64,000 nucleotides of DNA from Prochlorococcus marinus CUG1435 (GTDB lineage Bacteria > Cyanobacteriota > Cyanobacteriia > PCC-6307 > Cyanobiaceae). How positions within the stretch are numbered: the first letter of the stretch is position 1; every line of letters begins with the position of its first letter. Of this stretch, positions 8,307 through 19,262 are shown piece by piece. The stretch covers positions 248,001 to 312,000 of the forward strand of contig JAEPLP010000001.1 of assembly GCA_017644375.1 (NCBI GenBank), in the 5' to 3' direction. The notes under the pieces are model-generated. The model ran no database searches, was not told where the DNA came from, and worked only from the letters and a program-made list of their open reading frames with translations. The position numbers were made by a program, and so were the translations under genes.

Positions 8307-10340
8307 GTGATTCATCTCAATAAAGGTAACCCATTTCCTTTAGGGAGTTCTCTAACTTCTCAAGGGGTTAATTTTTCCTTAATAGCCACAAATGCAGAAT
8401 ATGTAGAAATCTTATTGTTTGAGAAAGAGGACTCTATTTCCCCAAAAAGTATATTCAAATTAGATCAAACTCATAATAAAGGTCCTTACTGGCATGCGGA
8501 AATAAATAATCTAGATGAAGGTTGTATTTATGCTTTTAGAGTAAAACAAAAAAATAACGAAATTAATAACAACTACGAAAAAAAAGTTTTACTTGATCCA
8601 TGTTCAAGGGGTATTACCGGATGGGGAAGTTATAAAAGAAAAAATGCATTAAAGACGTACGAAAATACTGATTCTTGTCTTAAAAGCGTTGTTTGCGATA
8701 GAAAACTATTTAATTTTAAGGATTATCCAAGACCGAACCATTCTTGGGAAGAAACAATTATTTATGAACTCCATATCAATGCTTTCACCGAATCAACTGA
8801 TAAAGATGAAAGTTGCTTTAAGAAATTTTTAAAAAAAATTCCGTATCTCAAAGAACTGGGTATTACAACAATTGAATTACTTCCAATTTTTTGTTTTGAT
8901 CCTAATGATGCCCCAAATGGTCTAAAAAATTTTTGGGGTTATAGTCCAATTAATTGGTTTACTCCGCATTTTGAGTATCTCTCTAATGAATCTGCCAAAA
9001 AGAATAGAGAGGAATTTAGAAGATTTGTAGAGGAATGCCATAAAGCAGACATTGAAGTCATCTTAGATGTTGTATACAATCACACTTCCGAAGGGGATTC
9101 AAAAGGGCCAGCAATCTCTTGGAAAGGTATAGATGAAAATCTTTATTACTTTATTGGAAAAGATAAAAATTATCAGGACGTCTCCGGATGTGGTAATACT
9201 ATTGCAGCAAACAGAGGATTAGTTAGAAAACTAATAGTTGAATCATTAAAATGTTGGGCGAGTGAATTAGGAGTAGATGGTTTTAGATTTGATTTAGGAA
9301 TTGCCCTATCAAGAGGCGAAAATCTTTTACCGCTTGATAATCCTCCAATTTTTGAAGATATAGAATGTGAACCAGAACTTATCGATATCAAGTTCATAAG
9401 TGAGCCATGGGATTGTGGCGGTTTATATAAATTAGGTGATTTCCCATCTAAAAATACTTTTACTTGGAATGGTCATTTTAGAGATGACTTGCGAAGATTT
9501 TGGAAGGGAGATAAAGATACTGCTTGGAATATGAGTGATAAAATAATGGGTACTCCATCTATTTATAAAGAAGATAATATTTTTCCAAAATCAATAAATT
9601 TTATTACTTCACATGATGGATTCACTCTCAAAGATTTAGTAACATTCAATAGAAAACATAATTTTTCCAATAGAGAACAAAATAGAGATGGTGATAATCA
9701 TAATAATTCTTGGAATCATGGCGCAGAGGGACCAACTTCAAACTCATTAATCAATGATTTAAGAAAAAGACAACAAAAAAATCTAATTCTTAGTTTACTT
9801 ATCTCTAAAGGTGTTCCAATGATACTAATGGGCGATGAAATAGGAAGGTCTCAAGGTGGCAATAATAATTCTTGGTGCCAAAATAATTTATTAGGTTGGA
9901 TGAATTGGGATAATGGTCAACAAGATTTGGAATTATTGGAATATTTTAAATACGTTATAAAAATTCGAAAAAAACTAATAAACATTTTTAATCCATCATT
10001 CTTACCTAACAATCAAAAGAACGAAAATATTCCCACATATCATTGGCATGGAACTAAATTAGATAGCCCCGATTGGAGCAGTTGGTCTCACACAGTTGTC
10101 TTTAGCATAAACAAAGGCAAAACTAATCCTATGGTATGGGTAGGTTTAAATGCATATTCAAAAAGTATCGACTTCCCCTTGCCAAAATGTAAATATAATT
10201 GGTTTAAAGTTATTGATACTAGTATGCCTGAAATTTTCGAACCCTCAAAGATAAATGAAAAATATGTTTCAGTAAAGAGTAGAAGCTCTTTATTAATTAT
10301 TTCAGAAGAAATATTTGGGGTGAAAAAAAATATATTCTAA
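8307..10340 (+). CDS. glgX: Glycogen debranching enzyme / isoamylase (GH13)
   Basis: A 677-residue protein. An N-terminal CBM48 domain (about 1-110) with PFPLGSSLTSQGVNFSL is followed by a GH13 barrel. Its conserved regions are DVVYNHT (254-260), DGFRFDLG with nucleophile D329, ISEPWDCGG with acid/base E366, and later the SHDGFTL site. It cleaves alpha-1,6 branches during glycogen breakdown in the cytoplasm. The start is a GTG, placed directly before the conserved CBM48 start. It ends two bases before the tRNA-Gly gene on the opposite strand. Confidence 0.95.
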   Translation: MIHLNKGNPFPLGSSLTSQGVNFSLIATNAEYVEILLFEKEDSISPKSIFKLDQTHNKGPYWHAEINNLDEGCIYAFRVKQKNNEINNNYEKKVLLDPCSRGITGWGSYKRKNALKTYENTDSCLKSVVCDRKLFNFKDYPRPNHSWEETIIYELHINAFTESTDKDESCFKKFLKKIPYLKELGITTIELLPIFCFDPNDAPNGLKNFWGYSPINWFTPHFEYLSNESAKKNREEFRRFVEECHKADIEVILDVVYNHTSEGDSKGPAISWKGIDENLYYFIGKDKNYQDVSGCGNTIAANRGLVRKLIVESLKCWASELGVDGFRFDLGIALSRGENLLPLDNPPIFEDIECEPELIDIKFISEPWDCGGLYKLGDFPSKNTFTWNGHFRDDLRRFWKGDKDTAWNMSDKIMGTPSIYKEDNIFPKSINFITSHDGFTLKDLVTFNRKHNFSNREQNRDGDNHNNSWNHGAEGPTSNSLINDLRKRQQKNLILSLLISKGVPMILMGDEIGRSQGGNNNSWCQNNLLGWMNWDNGQQDLELLEYFKYVIKIRKKLINIFNPSFLPNNQKNENIPTYHWHGTKLDSPDWSSWSHTVVFSINKGKTNPMVWVGLNAYSKSIDFPLPKCKYNWFKVIDTSMPEIFEPSKINEKYVSVKSRSSLLIISEEIFGVKKNIF

Positions 10341-10341
10341 A

Positions 10342-10412
10342 AGCGGGCGGCGGGAATCGAACCCGCATCTTCAGCTTGGAAGGCTGAGGTTTTACCACTA
10401 AACCACGCCCGC
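10342..10412 (-). tRNA. tRNA-Gly (anticodon UCC)
   Basis: A 71-base cloverleaf on the minus strand: acceptor GCGGGCG paired with CGCCCGC plus discriminator U, a D-arm containing TTTAGTGGTAAAAC, anticodon loop CTTCCAA (anticodon UCC with normal U33), and a T-arm with GGTTCGATTCC. The CCA end is not encoded. It lies between glgX and the sugar symporter gene. Confidence 0.97.
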
Positions 10413-10473
10413 AATAAGTAATAGAATTACCATTGCAATAATACATTATCAAACAATCAACAAAGTAAAAAGA

Positions 10474-11871
10474 TTGGAAAATTCACACTCGAAAAAAAAT
10501 ATCGCCAGACAAACAACAAGATTGATGGTTTCCTATGGTCTAGGAGATGCGGGCACAGGTTTAGTAGCAACACAATTTGGTTTTTTTCTCTTCAAATTCT
10601 TCATTTCGGCTGGCCTACCGGTAATAATTGCTGGATCATTATTGATGTTAATCAAGATATGGGATGCAATAAATGATCCTTTAATTGGATGGTTAAGTGA
10701 CCGGACAAAATCAAGATGGGGGCCTAGGATTCCTTGGATGGTGACAGCATCAGTTCCTCTTGGTTTTTCTTTGGCGGCAATATGGTGGACCCCAACAGGT
10801 TCAGTGCTTTACAAGACTATTTACTATGCCATTATTTCTATAATTGTAATGACTGCTTACACAAGTATCAATCTTCCTTTTGCAGCTCTATCAACCGAAA
10901 TTTCCGAAAAAACAGCAATTAGAACAAGGTTAAACGCCTCAAGATTTACTGGCTCAATAATTGCAGGATTAACTGGCTTGATAATTGCTGGTGTTGTTTT
11001 AAGTTCTGAAGGATCAGCAAATAATGATTATTTCTTAATGGGTAAAATAAGTGGTTGCATAGCAGTTACAACAACACTAATTTCATGTTGGGGATTAGCT
11101 CCATTTGCAAAAAAAGCCAGAAGGCCCTCCGGAAAAGCAGAAGCTATAACACTTCAATTTAAAAGGATCTTCAGAAATAAAAAATTTCTCAAAGTTATTA
11201 CACTTTATATTCTGCTTTGGTGCGCCTTACAATTGATGCAAACAGTGGCATTAATCTATGTAGAGGATGTGCTAAATCTACCAACATATATTGCGAAGTG
11301 GGTCCCGATACCTTTCCAAATTAGCGCTTTAGTGGGTTTACAAATATGGACCAGAGTATCAAATAAATTGAATAGAATTTCAGCTTTAAACTATGGAGCG
11401 ATTATGTGGATTATTTCATGTACGGCAGCTTTATTTTTGCCTTCATTGTCAAAAATTACAGGTGTTGGAGATAGTTTATTTCTAAATGCAGGTAACGTAT
11501 TTCTTCTCATTCTTTTAATTTTCATAATCTGTCTGATTGGAATTGGAGCTTCAACCGCTTTTCTTATCCCTTGGTCATTACTTCCTGATGCAATAGACGA
11601 AGATCCAGAGAAACCAGCAGGATTATATACTGCTTGGATGGTACTTATTCAGAAAATTGGTATCGCGTTAAGTGTTCAATTATTAGGATTTTTGTTGTAT
11701 TTATCTGATTATCAATCATGCTTTGTTGATAGTGATGGTCTAGATGTTATAGAACAATGCTACTCAGCACAATTAACTATTAGATTATGTATTGGTTTTA
11801 TACCCTCAATATTGGTAATAATTGGTCTTTTAATCATGAGAAAATGGGATCGAAAATTAATTACAAACTAA
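10474..11871 (+). CDS. MFS transporter of the GPH (melibiose carrier-like) family
   Basis: A 465-residue protein with about 12 transmembrane helices. The family signature after helix 2 is present: KIWDAINDPLIGWLSDRTKS, which is the MelB/GPH cation-sugar symporter motif, followed by RWGPRIPW. The second half has the LPDAIDEDPEK loop. A cation-coupled sugar or sugar-derivative uptake role follows from the family; the substrate cannot be read. The start is TTG at 10474. MlaE follows within 10 bp, so the two are probably cotranscribed. Confidence 0.85.
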   Translation: MENSHSKKNIARQTTRLMVSYGLGDAGTGLVATQFGFFLFKFFISAGLPVIIAGSLLMLIKIWDAINDPLIGWLSDRTKSRWGPRIPWMVTASVPLGFSLAAIWWTPTGSVLYKTIYYAIISIIVMTAYTSINLPFAALSTEISEKTAIRTRLNASRFTGSIIAGLTGLIIAGVVLSSEGSANNDYFLMGKISGCIAVTTTLISCWGLAPFAKKARRPSGKAEAITLQFKRIFRNKKFLKVITLYILLWCALQLMQTVALIYVEDVLNLPTYIAKWVPIPFQISALVGLQIWTRVSNKLNRISALNYGAIMWIISCTAALFLPSLSKITGVGDSLFLNAGNVFLLILLIFIICLIGIGASTAFLIPWSLLPDAIDEDPEKPAGLYTAWMVLIQKIGIALSVQLLGFLLYLSDYQSCFVDSDGLDVIEQCYSAQLTIRLCIGFIPSILVIIGLLIMRKWDRKLITN

Positions 11872-11880
11872 TATAAAGAT

Positions 11881-12636
11881 ATGTATTATCCTAATTTTTT
11901 TAAAAGACTTCTAAGCAGCTTAATCATTGGCGGGCAAGCTATTTATTATATCTTTAGAGGTAAAATCTCCAAAAATGATCTCTTTGACCAACTTATGGAG
12001 TCAGGTCCTGGAAGTTTGTTAATTGTATTAATTACAGGAATTGCGGCAGGTACAGTTTTTAATATTCAAGTTGCATCACAACTTACAAGTATGGGGGTTT
12101 CAAGTGAAATTGGAGGCTTATTAGCAGTAGGCATGGCAAGAGAAATGGCTCCTCTTCTAACTGCTACTTTAATGACTGGAAAGGTTGCCACTGCCTATGC
12201 TGCTCAACTAGGCACTATGAAAGTTACAGAACAAATTGAGGCAATAACCATGTTAAGGACGGAACCAGTCCAATATTTGGTAGTCCCAAGGTTACTATCG
12301 ATGGTAATAATGTCTCCAATACAGTGTCTTTTGTTTTTATCTGTAGCTTTATGGAGCGGACAAATTTGGAGCACAATTTTTTATAAAGTTCCTCCAATAG
12401 TTTTTTGGACATCTGTAAGATCAGGTAATGTTAGTTTAACCAGTACAGACTTGACTTCAATGTTAATAAAATCTGTAGTGTTCGGATTACTTATCTCAAT
12501 CATTTCTTGTGGATATGGACTCACAACTAAAGGCGGTCCAAAAGAAGTTGGAACAAGTACAACAGGCGCAGTTGTAATGACTCTCGTTACTGTATCTTTA
12601 ATGGATGTATTACTAACACAAATTTTATTTGGATGA
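11881..12636 (+). CDS. MlaE-family ABC transporter permease (DUF140)
   Basis: A 251-residue protein with about five or six membrane spans. The family core GMAREMAPLLTATLMTGKVA and the helix QIEAITMLRTEPVQYLVVPR are clear. MlaE/TGD1-type permeases move phospholipids between membranes together with an ATPase (MlaF) and an MCE protein (MlaD); neither partner is encoded in this window. In cyanobacteria the role is inner/outer membrane lipid trafficking or glutamate-linked import by older annotation. It overlaps or abuts the DUF3119 gene, suggesting an operon. Confidence 0.88.
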   Translation: MYYPNFFKRLLSSLIIGGQAIYYIFRGKISKNDLFDQLMESGPGSLLIVLITGIAAGTVFNIQVASQLTSMGVSSEIGGLLAVGMAREMAPLLTATLMTGKVATAYAAQLGTMKVTEQIEAITMLRTEPVQYLVVPRLLSMVIMSPIQCLLFLSVALWSGQIWSTIFYKVPPIVFWTSVRSGNVSLTSTDLTSMLIKSVVFGLLISIISCGYGLTTKGGPKEVGTSTTGAVVMTLVTVSLMDVLLTQILFG

Positions 12637-12640
12637 AACT

Positions 12641-13045
12641 ATGTTTAACACTAAATCAAAAAAAGAGGAACCAGTAATAATAGCACCATCATTTCAGTTG
12701 CCAATCATTCTTATATTTTTAAGTTTTATGCTTTTGTTTTTGAATATTGGTTATTTGCCAACCATAGTTTCTGCTTCTTTTAGCTTTTTTTTATTACTTC
12801 AGTCATTTACCTTAAGAATAAAAATAACAAATGATGATTTTATCGTTTTACAATTAGGAAAAGAGATTCGAATTTTCCCATTCAAGAACTGGATATCATG
12901 GAAATTCTTTTTCCCTATAATCCCAGGTATTTTTTATTTTAGAGAAAAGTCCAGTCCTCATTTATTACCAATATTATTTAATCCAAAGCAATTAAAAGAT
13001 GAGCTCATAAAAAAAGTCGACTCCCTTGAAATTAAAAATTCTTAA
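12641..13045 (+). CDS. DUF3119 family membrane protein
   Basis: About 134 residues with two adjacent transmembrane helices near the N-terminus (ILIFLSFMLLFLNIGYLPT and the next span) and a cytoplasmic domain with KEIRIFPFKNWISWKFFFP. This resembles DUF3119, found in cyanobacteria and plastids. The ATG at 12641 begins four bases after the MlaE stop; an in-frame TTG at 12629 would add four residues and overlap the permease. Function unknown. The constant neighbourhood with the permease and DUF3086 suggests a shared transcript. Confidence 0.8.
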   Translation: MFNTKSKKEEPVIIAPSFQLPIILIFLSFMLLFLNIGYLPTIVSASFSFFLLLQSFTLRIKITNDDFIVLQLGKEIRIFPFKNWISWKFFFPIIPGIFYFREKSSPHLLPILFNPKQLKDELIKKVDSLEIKNS

Positions 13046-13080
13046 AATTTAGACTTTGCCAAATCATCAAAATTATTTAA

Positions 13081-14091
13081 ATGAACAATAAAGAAATTTC
13101 CGAAAATAATCCCGAAAAGGAATTAATAATAGATAAGTCAATTTCAGAGGATAAAACCAAACAAATTGGTAAGAAAAATACAACGCAAAATAAAAAAATT
13201 ACACCAAAAAACGACAAATCAACTAAACCTTTTGATGAAATTTCTAATGAAATTTTTAGAGATCTCGTTTCAAAAAAAGACTCTTTAATTAAAGAAATAA
13301 AAGAGTTAGAAACCAAAAAAAGTGAAATAGAAAAAGATATTGATTCAAATTTTAAAGGACAGTCAGATAATATCGCAAAAAGAGTTAAAGGCTTTCAAGA
13401 GTACTTAACTGGGGCCTTGCAGAATCTTTCACAAAACGTAGAGAAACTTGAATTAGTTTCTCAACCAATAATCGTAAAGCCATCTCCTCTTGATGACAAA
13501 AAGCAAAACAACAGCACAAATAATGTAGTTAATGTTCCTGCTCTTTCTGAAACATTTAAGCCAGATGAAGAGATTATAAAAAGTTGCTTTTCAAGTTTTA
13601 CAGAACAACCTGATTTTTATGCTGAACCTTGGAAATTAAGACGAAGTCTTGATTCATCAGATATAGAAATTATGGATGATTGGTTCTTTAATATGGGCGG
13701 AAGAGGTTCTCTTGAAAGTAGAGGATCTCGACAAAAAAACGCCTTGTTAACAGCGGGTTTAATATCTATTCTTGGCGAATTATATGGAGATCAGTTTCAG
13801 ACTCTTATCCTAGCTTCACAGCCTGAACGATTAGGTGAATGGAGAAGAATTCTTCAAGATTCACTTGGTCTCACAAGGGATGACTTTGGACCTAATAGTG
13901 GGATTGTTCTTTTTGAAAGGCCTGAAGGTGTCATAGAGAGAGCTGATAGATTGGAAGCGAATGAAGAATTACCATTTATTATTATTGACGCGGCAGAAAC
14001 CTCTGTTGAAATTCCAATACTTCAATTCCCATTATGGGTTGCATTTGCTGGTTCAGATAATGAAATTTACGATGATCTTGAACTAAACTAA
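13081..14091 (+). CDS. DUF3086 family protein with coiled coil
   Basis: A 336-residue soluble protein. The first 60 residues are lysine/asparagine-rich and low complexity. A coiled-coil segment (about 60-95, [23 protein letters not shown]) follows, and a conserved C-terminal domain starts near 160 with [20 protein letters not shown] and [10 protein letters not shown]. This matches the cyanobacterial DUF3086 family of unknown function. It lies 35 bp after DUF3119 and 5 bp before plsY, so it is probably part of the same operon. Confidence 0.85.
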   Translation: MNNKEISENNPEKELIIDKSISEDKTKQIGKKNTTQNKKITPKNDKSTKPFDEISNEIFRDLVSKKDSLIKEIKELETKKSEIEKDIDSNFKGQSDNIAKRVKGFQEYLTGALQNLSQNVEKLELVSQPIIVKPSPLDDKKQNNSTNNVVNVPALSETFKPDEEIIKSCFSSFTEQPDFYAEPWKLRRSLDSSDIEIMDDWFFNMGGRGSLESRGSRQKNALLTAGLISILGELYGDQFQTLILASQPERLGEWRRILQDSLGLTRDDFGPNSGIVLFERPEGVIERADRLEANEELPFIIIDAAETSVEIPILQFPLWVAFAGSDNEIYDDLELN

Positions 14092-14096
14092 GGTTT

Positions 14097-14690
14097 ATGA
14101 ATATCTTAATAATTTTTACAAGTTATCTTTTAGGATCACTTCCGACAGGTTTTTTAATTGGAAAATATCTCAAAAATATAGATCTAAGAACTATGGGTTC
14201 TGGATCTACAGGTGCCACAAATGTCTTAAGAAATGTTGGGAAATGGCCAGCACTTTTTGTGTTTATCATTGACGTTGGGAAAGGCCTTATTGCAGTAAAA
14301 ATTGCTCAATATTATGCAGATCAAGGATTAATAGAGGTAATAGCAGGGATATCCGCCATCTCAGGACATATTTGGCCAATATGGCTTAGAGGTAAAGGAG
14401 GAAAAGCTGTTGCTACTGGATTAGGTATGTTTTTAGCTCTTTCTTGGAAAGTTGGACTCGCATCTCTTGGCATTTTTTTAATAGTTCTAACAAAAACTAA
14501 ATTTGTTTCTTTATCCAGTATTTCAGCTGCAATCTTACTTCCTATTTTTATGTTTTTTTATCTAGGTAAATTTATGCACTCATACTTTTTTATAAGTTTA
14601 ATTGTGGCATTATTAGTAATCTGGAAACATAGAACAAACATAACGAGATTGCTTAAGGGAGAAGAATCCAAAATTAATCAGAATCAATAG
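14097..14690 (+). CDS. plsY: Acyl-phosphate:glycerol-3-phosphate acyltransferase PlsY
   Basis: A 197-residue membrane protein with about five spans. Conserved motifs are [10 protein letters not shown] near the start, the [12 protein letters not shown] loop, and [12 protein letters not shown], which form the acyl-phosphate and glycerol-phosphate sites of the PlsY family. It makes lysophosphatidic acid, the first step of phospholipid synthesis. It follows DUF3086 by 5 bp and its 3' end overlaps the convergent pyrF gene by 17 bp. Confidence 0.95.
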   Translation: MNILIIFTSYLLGSLPTGFLIGKYLKNIDLRTMGSGSTGATNVLRNVGKWPALFVFIIDVGKGLIAVKIAQYYADQGLIEVIAGISAISGHIWPIWLRGKGGKAVATGLGMFLALSWKVGLASLGIFLIVLTKTKFVSLSSISAAILLPIFMFFYLGKFMHSYFFISLIVALLVIWKHRTNITRLLKGEESKINQNQ

Positions 14691-15405
14691 ATTTAAATAT
14701 TTCTATTAGAGCTTTATTAGGATCTAAAGCTTTTGAAATTGATCTGCCAATGACTAACTTAGAAGCCCCATTATCTATTGCTTCATAGGGAGTCATAATC
14801 CTATTTTGATCATCTTTATTGTCAACATTTAATCTGATACCTGGTGTAATAAGTTCAAAATTATCATTATAAATAGATCTCAACATTTTTACCTCCCAAG
14901 GGGAACAGACACATCCATCTAATCCAGCATCAAAAGATAACTTTGCAAGTCTTAATACATTTTCTTCAATTGAATTATTTCTATCAAGATCAGTTTGAAA
15001 ATCTTTAAGAGAAAAGCTTGTTAAGACAGTTATTCCTATAACCAATGGGGGTTTTACACTGACTGAGGTGGCTCCTTCTAAAGATGCTTTTTTGGAATCC
15101 TTAAGAGCTTTTAAACCTGCTGAAGCATGAATAGAAATTATATCAACCCCTAATTTTGAAACTTGGAAACATGCTGCTCGCATGGTATTTGGAATATCAT
15201 GAAATTTTAAGTCTAAAAAAATTTTTTTATTTAAACCTTTTAATATTTCAATAACCCTCGGACCTTCCCTAACAAAAAGTTCTAAACCAACTTTCACCCA
15301 CTTAATATTAGGACATTTTTCCAAAAGTAATTTTGCTTGACTTACATCTAATCCATCAATTGCCAATATTATTTTATCTTCTGAATTAAATTTTTTATTC
15401 ATCAA
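14674..15405 (-). CDS. pyrF: Orotidine-5'-phosphate decarboxylase
   Basis: A 243-residue protein with the pyrimidine decarboxylase signature [12 protein letters not shown] (the catalytic D-K-x-x-D array), an N-terminal LAIDGLD strand, and the phosphate-binding [14 protein letters not shown] near the C-terminus. It catalyses the last step of UMP synthesis. It lies two bases downstream of tyrS on the same strand, so the two genes are probably cotranscribed, and its tail overlaps plsY in convergent orientation. Confidence 0.96.
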   Translation of the reverse strand: MMNKKFNSEDKIILAIDGLDVSQAKLLLEKCPNIKWVKVGLELFVREGPRVIEILKGLNKKIFLDLKFHDIPNTMRAACFQVSKLGVDIISIHASAGLKALKDSKKASLEGATSVSVKPPLVIGITVLTSFSLKDFQTDLDRNNSIEENVLRLAKLSFDAGLDGCVCSPWEVKMLRSIYNDNFELITPGIRLNVDNKDDQNRIMTPYEAIDNGASKLVIGRSISKALDPNKALIEIFKSIDSD

Positions 15406-15407
15406 TT

Positions 15408-16646
15408 TCAGTTTTCAAACCTCTTAATTATTTTTTTTCCAATTTGCAAAATTTTCCCTTCCAAATCATTTTTTGAATTAAAAACTAAATCAGGATTTAC
15501 TACTTTCTGACTATCAATTTTTACACCCCCGCCTTTAATAGATCTTTTTGATTCACTGCTAGATTTGAAAAGTTTTAGAGCACTTAACAAGTAAAAAAAC
15601 TTTACTGGAAAAACTACTTCTTTTAAAGAAATCTCTGGAATTTCGCCAACTTTTTCTTTTTGTCCAAGGAATAATTTTTCGCAGTTTGATTGCGCCTTTA
15701 ATGCTTCTTCGGCACCATGGAATAAAGTAGTTACTTCTAAAGCCATTCTTCTCTGTAATTCACGAGGATTTAAGTTTTCAAGAAAACTTAAATCTAATTC
15801 AGTAAGTAATTCAAAATAGGTAGGGATAATATTATCAGGTACTTTTTCTAATTTTGAATACATTGAAAGAGGATCTTCGGTCAAACCTACGGTGTTAAAT
15901 TCAGATTTGCTCATCTTCTTAATTCCATCTAAACCTGTCAATATTGGCAGCAGAACACCAATTTGAGGGTCTTGTTTAAAATGCCTTTGAAGATCTCTTC
16001 CTATTGCAATGTTAAATTTCTGATCTGTACCTCCAAGCTCAATGTCTGATCGAACAACTACCGAATCGTAACCTTGTAAAAGTGGATATAAGAATTCATG
16101 CAAAGCAATTGGAACTTGCGAAGTATACCTTTTATTAAATTCCTCCTTAGCTAGCATTTGACTAACTGTTGCACTCCCCATTAATTCAATTATCGAATTG
16201 AGATTTAACCCTTTTAACCATTCACTGTTATATCTAATTTCTATTCTTTCTTTTGAATCAAAATCTAAAATAGATTTATTAGCTGGCTTTCCCATTCCTA
16301 GTTGGGTTAAGTACGTTTTTGCATTATCCTCAACTTGTTTTTCAGATAACTGAACTCTTGTTTTGTTTTTTCCGGTTGGGTCTCCAATTTGAGCAGTAAA
16401 ATCTCCAATAATTAGTACTGCAATATGTCCATTATCTTGGAATGCCCTAAGTTTTTTAAACAATATGCTGTGCCCAAGATGAATATCTGTTCCAGTTGGA
16501 TCAATCCCGAGTTTGACCCTTAATTTTTTATTATTTTTATTCGCATGATCAATTATCTCCGAAAAGGTTTGATCTGTTCCCTTAATTGGAAAATATTCTT
16601 CTATTCCTCTTGACAACCATGATGGCAATATTAAATTATCTGACAT
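15408..16646 (-). CDS. tyrS: Tyrosyl-tRNA synthetase
   Basis: A 412-residue class I aminoacyl-tRNA synthetase. The HIGH-type motif appears as HLGHS after GIDPTGTD, the KMSKS loop as KKMSKSEF, and the substrate pocket has LLQGYDSV and GGTDQKFN. The last 70 residues form an S4 RNA-binding domain ([10 protein letters not shown]). It charges tRNA-Tyr in the cytoplasm. The length fits the eubacterial TyrRS clade with GYD and DQKFN elements. It is followed directly by pyrF. Confidence 0.96.
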   Translation of the reverse strand: MSDNLILPSWLSRGIEEYFPIKGTDQTFSEIIDHANKNNKKLRVKLGIDPTGTDIHLGHSILFKKLRAFQDNGHIAVLIIGDFTAQIGDPTGKNKTRVQLSEKQVEDNAKTYLTQLGMGKPANKSILDFDSKERIEIRYNSEWLKGLNLNSIIELMGSATVSQMLAKEEFNKRYTSQVPIALHEFLYPLLQGYDSVVVRSDIELGGTDQKFNIAIGRDLQRHFKQDPQIGVLLPILTGLDGIKKMSKSEFNTVGLTEDPLSMYSKLEKVPDNIIPTYFELLTELDLSFLENLNPRELQRRMALEVTTLFHGAEEALKAQSNCEKLFLGQKEKVGEIPEISLKEVVFPVKFFYLLSALKLFKSSSESKRSIKGGGVKIDSQKVVNPDLVFNSKNDLEGKILQIGKKIIKRFEN

Positions 16647-16665
16647 GAAGATTTAATAGTTAAGT

Positions 16666-16989
16666 TTAAGAAGTTTTATCAAGTTCATCCTTCATTCTTA
16701 TTAAGGTTTTATTCATTTGATCGAACATTTGATCAGGAGTAATCCCAAATTGACTTAGCTGTGTCTTTAATTGTTCTACTGTCATTTTTGCTTGAAAATC
16801 TTCAGACAATTCAAATCTCTTCATAAAAACCTTATAACGATCCATAAGAGATTCCATTTTTTTTATAAACATTTTTTTCCCTTCTCTGTCAAATTTTCCA
16901 TAATCAGAACCAAGTTTCATAAGTTCTTGGTAATCTATAAAAAGCTTTTTAGCTTCTTCTTGAACGATGTCTGACTCAAAAAATCCCAT
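16666..16989 (-). CDS. DUF1825 family protein
   Basis: A 107-residue soluble alpha-helical protein starting MGFFESDIVQEEAKKLF, the recognisable start of the cyanobacterial DUF1825 family. It is rich in charged residues (DREGKKMFIKKMESLMDRYK) with a C-terminal helix FGITPDQMFDQMN. An alternative upstream TTG in frame would add seven residues, but the MGFFES start matches the family. Function unknown. It lies 19 bp upstream of tyrS and may share its promoter. Confidence 0.85.
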   Translation of the reverse strand: MGFFESDIVQEEAKKLFIDYQELMKLGSDYGKFDREGKKMFIKKMESLMDRYKVFMKRFELSEDFQAKMTVEQLKTQLSQFGITPDQMFDQMNKTLIRMKDELDKTS

Positions 16990-17140
16990 TTCTATTCTTT
17001 TACTTCGCAAGATTAAGGCTCAATTACAAGATAACAAGAATCTTTTAAATTGATTAGAACATTAATAAATTTTAGTTTATAAATAATTCTTTGATTTATA
17101 TTTTTTCAGAATTAAATTTAGTAAACATGTTTCACAAATA

Positions 17141-17752
17141 TTGGAAAAATTTAACGTAAATAATATTTCAAACCAAAATAGACAATTTGAATTATTTGGT
17201 TCAAATGTAAATACATCAATTAATTTTCAACACTCAAATAATCTAAAAATCAAAGGCGAAATCCTAACTGAATGGAGAAATAGAATATATAATCACCAAT
17301 TCAAAATTTCAAAAGACACTCACAATAAAACTTTGCATCAAACGAGTCTTCCTATAAATGCAATTTCCAATGAAAGAAAAATTGATCCGTTTTCCCTGCA
17401 GCCATTATCATTGAACTTTTGGAGAACCAATCAATATATACATAATGGTCCAGCAATGTATTTTGTAATTGACTCTATGGAGAGTTCTAAAATAATCCTA
17501 TATATAGGAGAAACAAATTCAGCAAATAAGAGATGGAAGGGAGAACATGACTGCAAAAATTACCTCATGAACTATAAAGAAGCCCTTGCTCATAACAAAC
17601 TCTCAAGTCATCAAGATATTCGTTTCTTCTTAGATGTACCTAAAGAAGTAAAATTAAGACGTAAATTAGAACAGCAACTGATATATTTATGGTTACCACC
17701 TTTTAATAAAGAAACTCGAGATAGGTGGGCAACTACTTTCACAAACAACTAA
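17141..17752 (+). CDS. GIY-YIG-like nuclease-fold protein
   Basis: A 203-residue protein. The N-terminal 90 residues are polar and not recognised. From about 105 there is a GIY-YIG-like domain: AMYFVIDS, then ILYIGET, an arginine in ANKRWKGEH, and a late helix with glutamate in LEQQLIYLWLPPFN. These match the Tyr, Arg, Glu and Asn positions of the fold, so activity is possible. Homologues occur in marine picocyanobacteria; the role is unknown to me (DNA repair or mobile DNA are options). The start is TTG at 17141, since no ATG lies near. pepA follows after 25 bp. Confidence 0.7.
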   Translation: MEKFNVNNISNQNRQFELFGSNVNTSINFQHSNNLKIKGEILTEWRNRIYNHQFKISKDTHNKTLHQTSLPINAISNERKIDPFSLQPLSLNFWRTNQYIHNGPAMYFVIDSMESSKIILYIGETNSANKRWKGEHDCKNYLMNYKEALAHNKLSSHQDIRFFLDVPKEVKLRRKLEQQLIYLWLPPFNKETRDRWATTFTNN

Positions 17753-17777
17753 AAGTTAATTAAATCCATTTTTTCAA

Positions 17778-19250
17778 ATGCAATTTTCCACATTCCAAAA
17801 AAATCTAGATAACTGGCAAGGTGCTTCATTAATTTTTGGAGTTTTAGAGGAAGATATTGCAAGCCAACTCGAAAACATAAAATTTGTTGTTGACCCAAAA
17901 TTATTACTAAAAAAAGTTACTCAAAAAGAATTCAAAGGAGAAAAAGGAAAAATTTTAAGCTTTGAATTTTTAGATCAAAAATTAGAAACTTTAATCATAG
18001 TTGGTCTTGGCAAATTAAAAGACCTAAATAAAAGTGATATGGAAAACTCTATAGGAAACATAGTTAGGAAAACTGTTGATAAAAATGAAAAAATCAGCAT
18101 CTTGCTACCTTTTGAATTAATAAACTCACAACTAGAAATAAATCAATTAGCAGAGTCAGCCAGATTATCTGCCTATAAGGACAATAGATTCAATAAGAAA
18201 AAAAATGAAAAGATAGTTCTTAAAGAAATAGAATTTCTAAATTTTAAAAAATTTGAGAATATTAGCTTTGAAGAGACCGCACAAATATGTGAAGGTGTAG
18301 AACTAGCTAGAAGACTTGTGGCCGCCCCTCCAAATAGTCTTACACCTCAGGAAATGTCTATACAAGCTTCTCAAATAGCTAAAGATCATGGTTTGGAAGT
18401 AAAAATTTTAGAGGCAAAAGATTGTGAAGATTTAGGAATGGGTGCATATTTAGCTGTAGCAGAAGGTTCTGATCTAGATCCTAAATTTATACATCTCACT
18501 TTAAAGTCAGAGGGGCCTATAAAAGAAAAGATTGCACTTGTTGGAAAGGGTTTAACCTTTGATTCTGGAGGATACAACCTGAAAGTAGGAGCCTCTCAAA
18601 TTGAAATGATGAAATATGATATGGGCGGAAGTGCTGCAGTTTTAGGCGCAGCAAAAGCACTTGGAGCAATAAAACCAAAGGGGTTAGAAATTCATTTTAT
18701 TGTCGCAGCTTGCGAAAACATGATAAATGGATCTGCAGTACATCCTGGAGATGTAGTTAAGGCATCTAATGGTAAGACAATTGAAATAAATAACACTGAT
18801 GCAGAGGGTAGACTCACATTAGCTGATGCTTTAACTTACGCATCCAATTTAAAACCGGATTCAATAATAGATCTTGCCACTTTAACAGGAGCTATTGTTG
18901 TTGCATTAGGGAATGATGTAGCTGGATTCTGGAGCAATAATGATGATCTAGCTAATGACCTAAAAGCCGCATCAGTCCAGTCTGGAGAAGAATTATGGCA
19001 AATGCCTTTACAAAAATCTTATAAAGAAGGGTTAAAGTCTCATATAGCTGACATGAAAAATACAGGGCCTAGAGCAGGTGGGTCAATAACTGCTGCTTTG
19101 TTTTTAGAGGAATTTTTTGATACTGAGATTAAATGGGCTCATATTGATATTGCTGGGACTTGTTGGACTGATAAGAATAAGGGTAGTAATCCATCAGGTG
19201 CAACTGGTTTTGGAGTAAAAACTCTTGTTCAATGGATTAAAAATAAATAA
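17778..19250 (+). CDS. pepA: Leucyl aminopeptidase (M17)
   Basis: A 490-residue protein with an N-terminal macro-like domain and a C-terminal M17 catalytic domain. Metal and active-site motifs are [27 protein letters not shown] and [14 protein letters not shown], the last being the M17 signature. It removes N-terminal residues from peptides using two divalent metals and works as a hexamer in the cytoplasm. It is convergent with msrA, with 12 bp between the stops. Confidence 0.96.
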   Translation: MQFSTFQKNLDNWQGASLIFGVLEEDIASQLENIKFVVDPKLLLKKVTQKEFKGEKGKILSFEFLDQKLETLIIVGLGKLKDLNKSDMENSIGNIVRKTVDKNEKISILLPFELINSQLEINQLAESARLSAYKDNRFNKKKNEKIVLKEIEFLNFKKFENISFEETAQICEGVELARRLVAAPPNSLTPQEMSIQASQIAKDHGLEVKILEAKDCEDLGMGAYLAVAEGSDLDPKFIHLTLKSEGPIKEKIALVGKGLTFDSGGYNLKVGASQIEMMKYDMGGSAAVLGAAKALGAIKPKGLEIHFIVAACENMINGSAVHPGDVVKASNGKTIEINNTDAEGRLTLADALTYASNLKPDSIIDLATLTGAIVVALGNDVAGFWSNNDDLANDLKAASVQSGEELWQMPLQKSYKEGLKSHIADMKNTGPRAGGSITAALFLEEFFDTEIKWAHIDIAGTCWTDKNKGSNPSGATGFGVKTLVQWIKNK

Positions 19251-19262
19251 CTATATTTGAAA

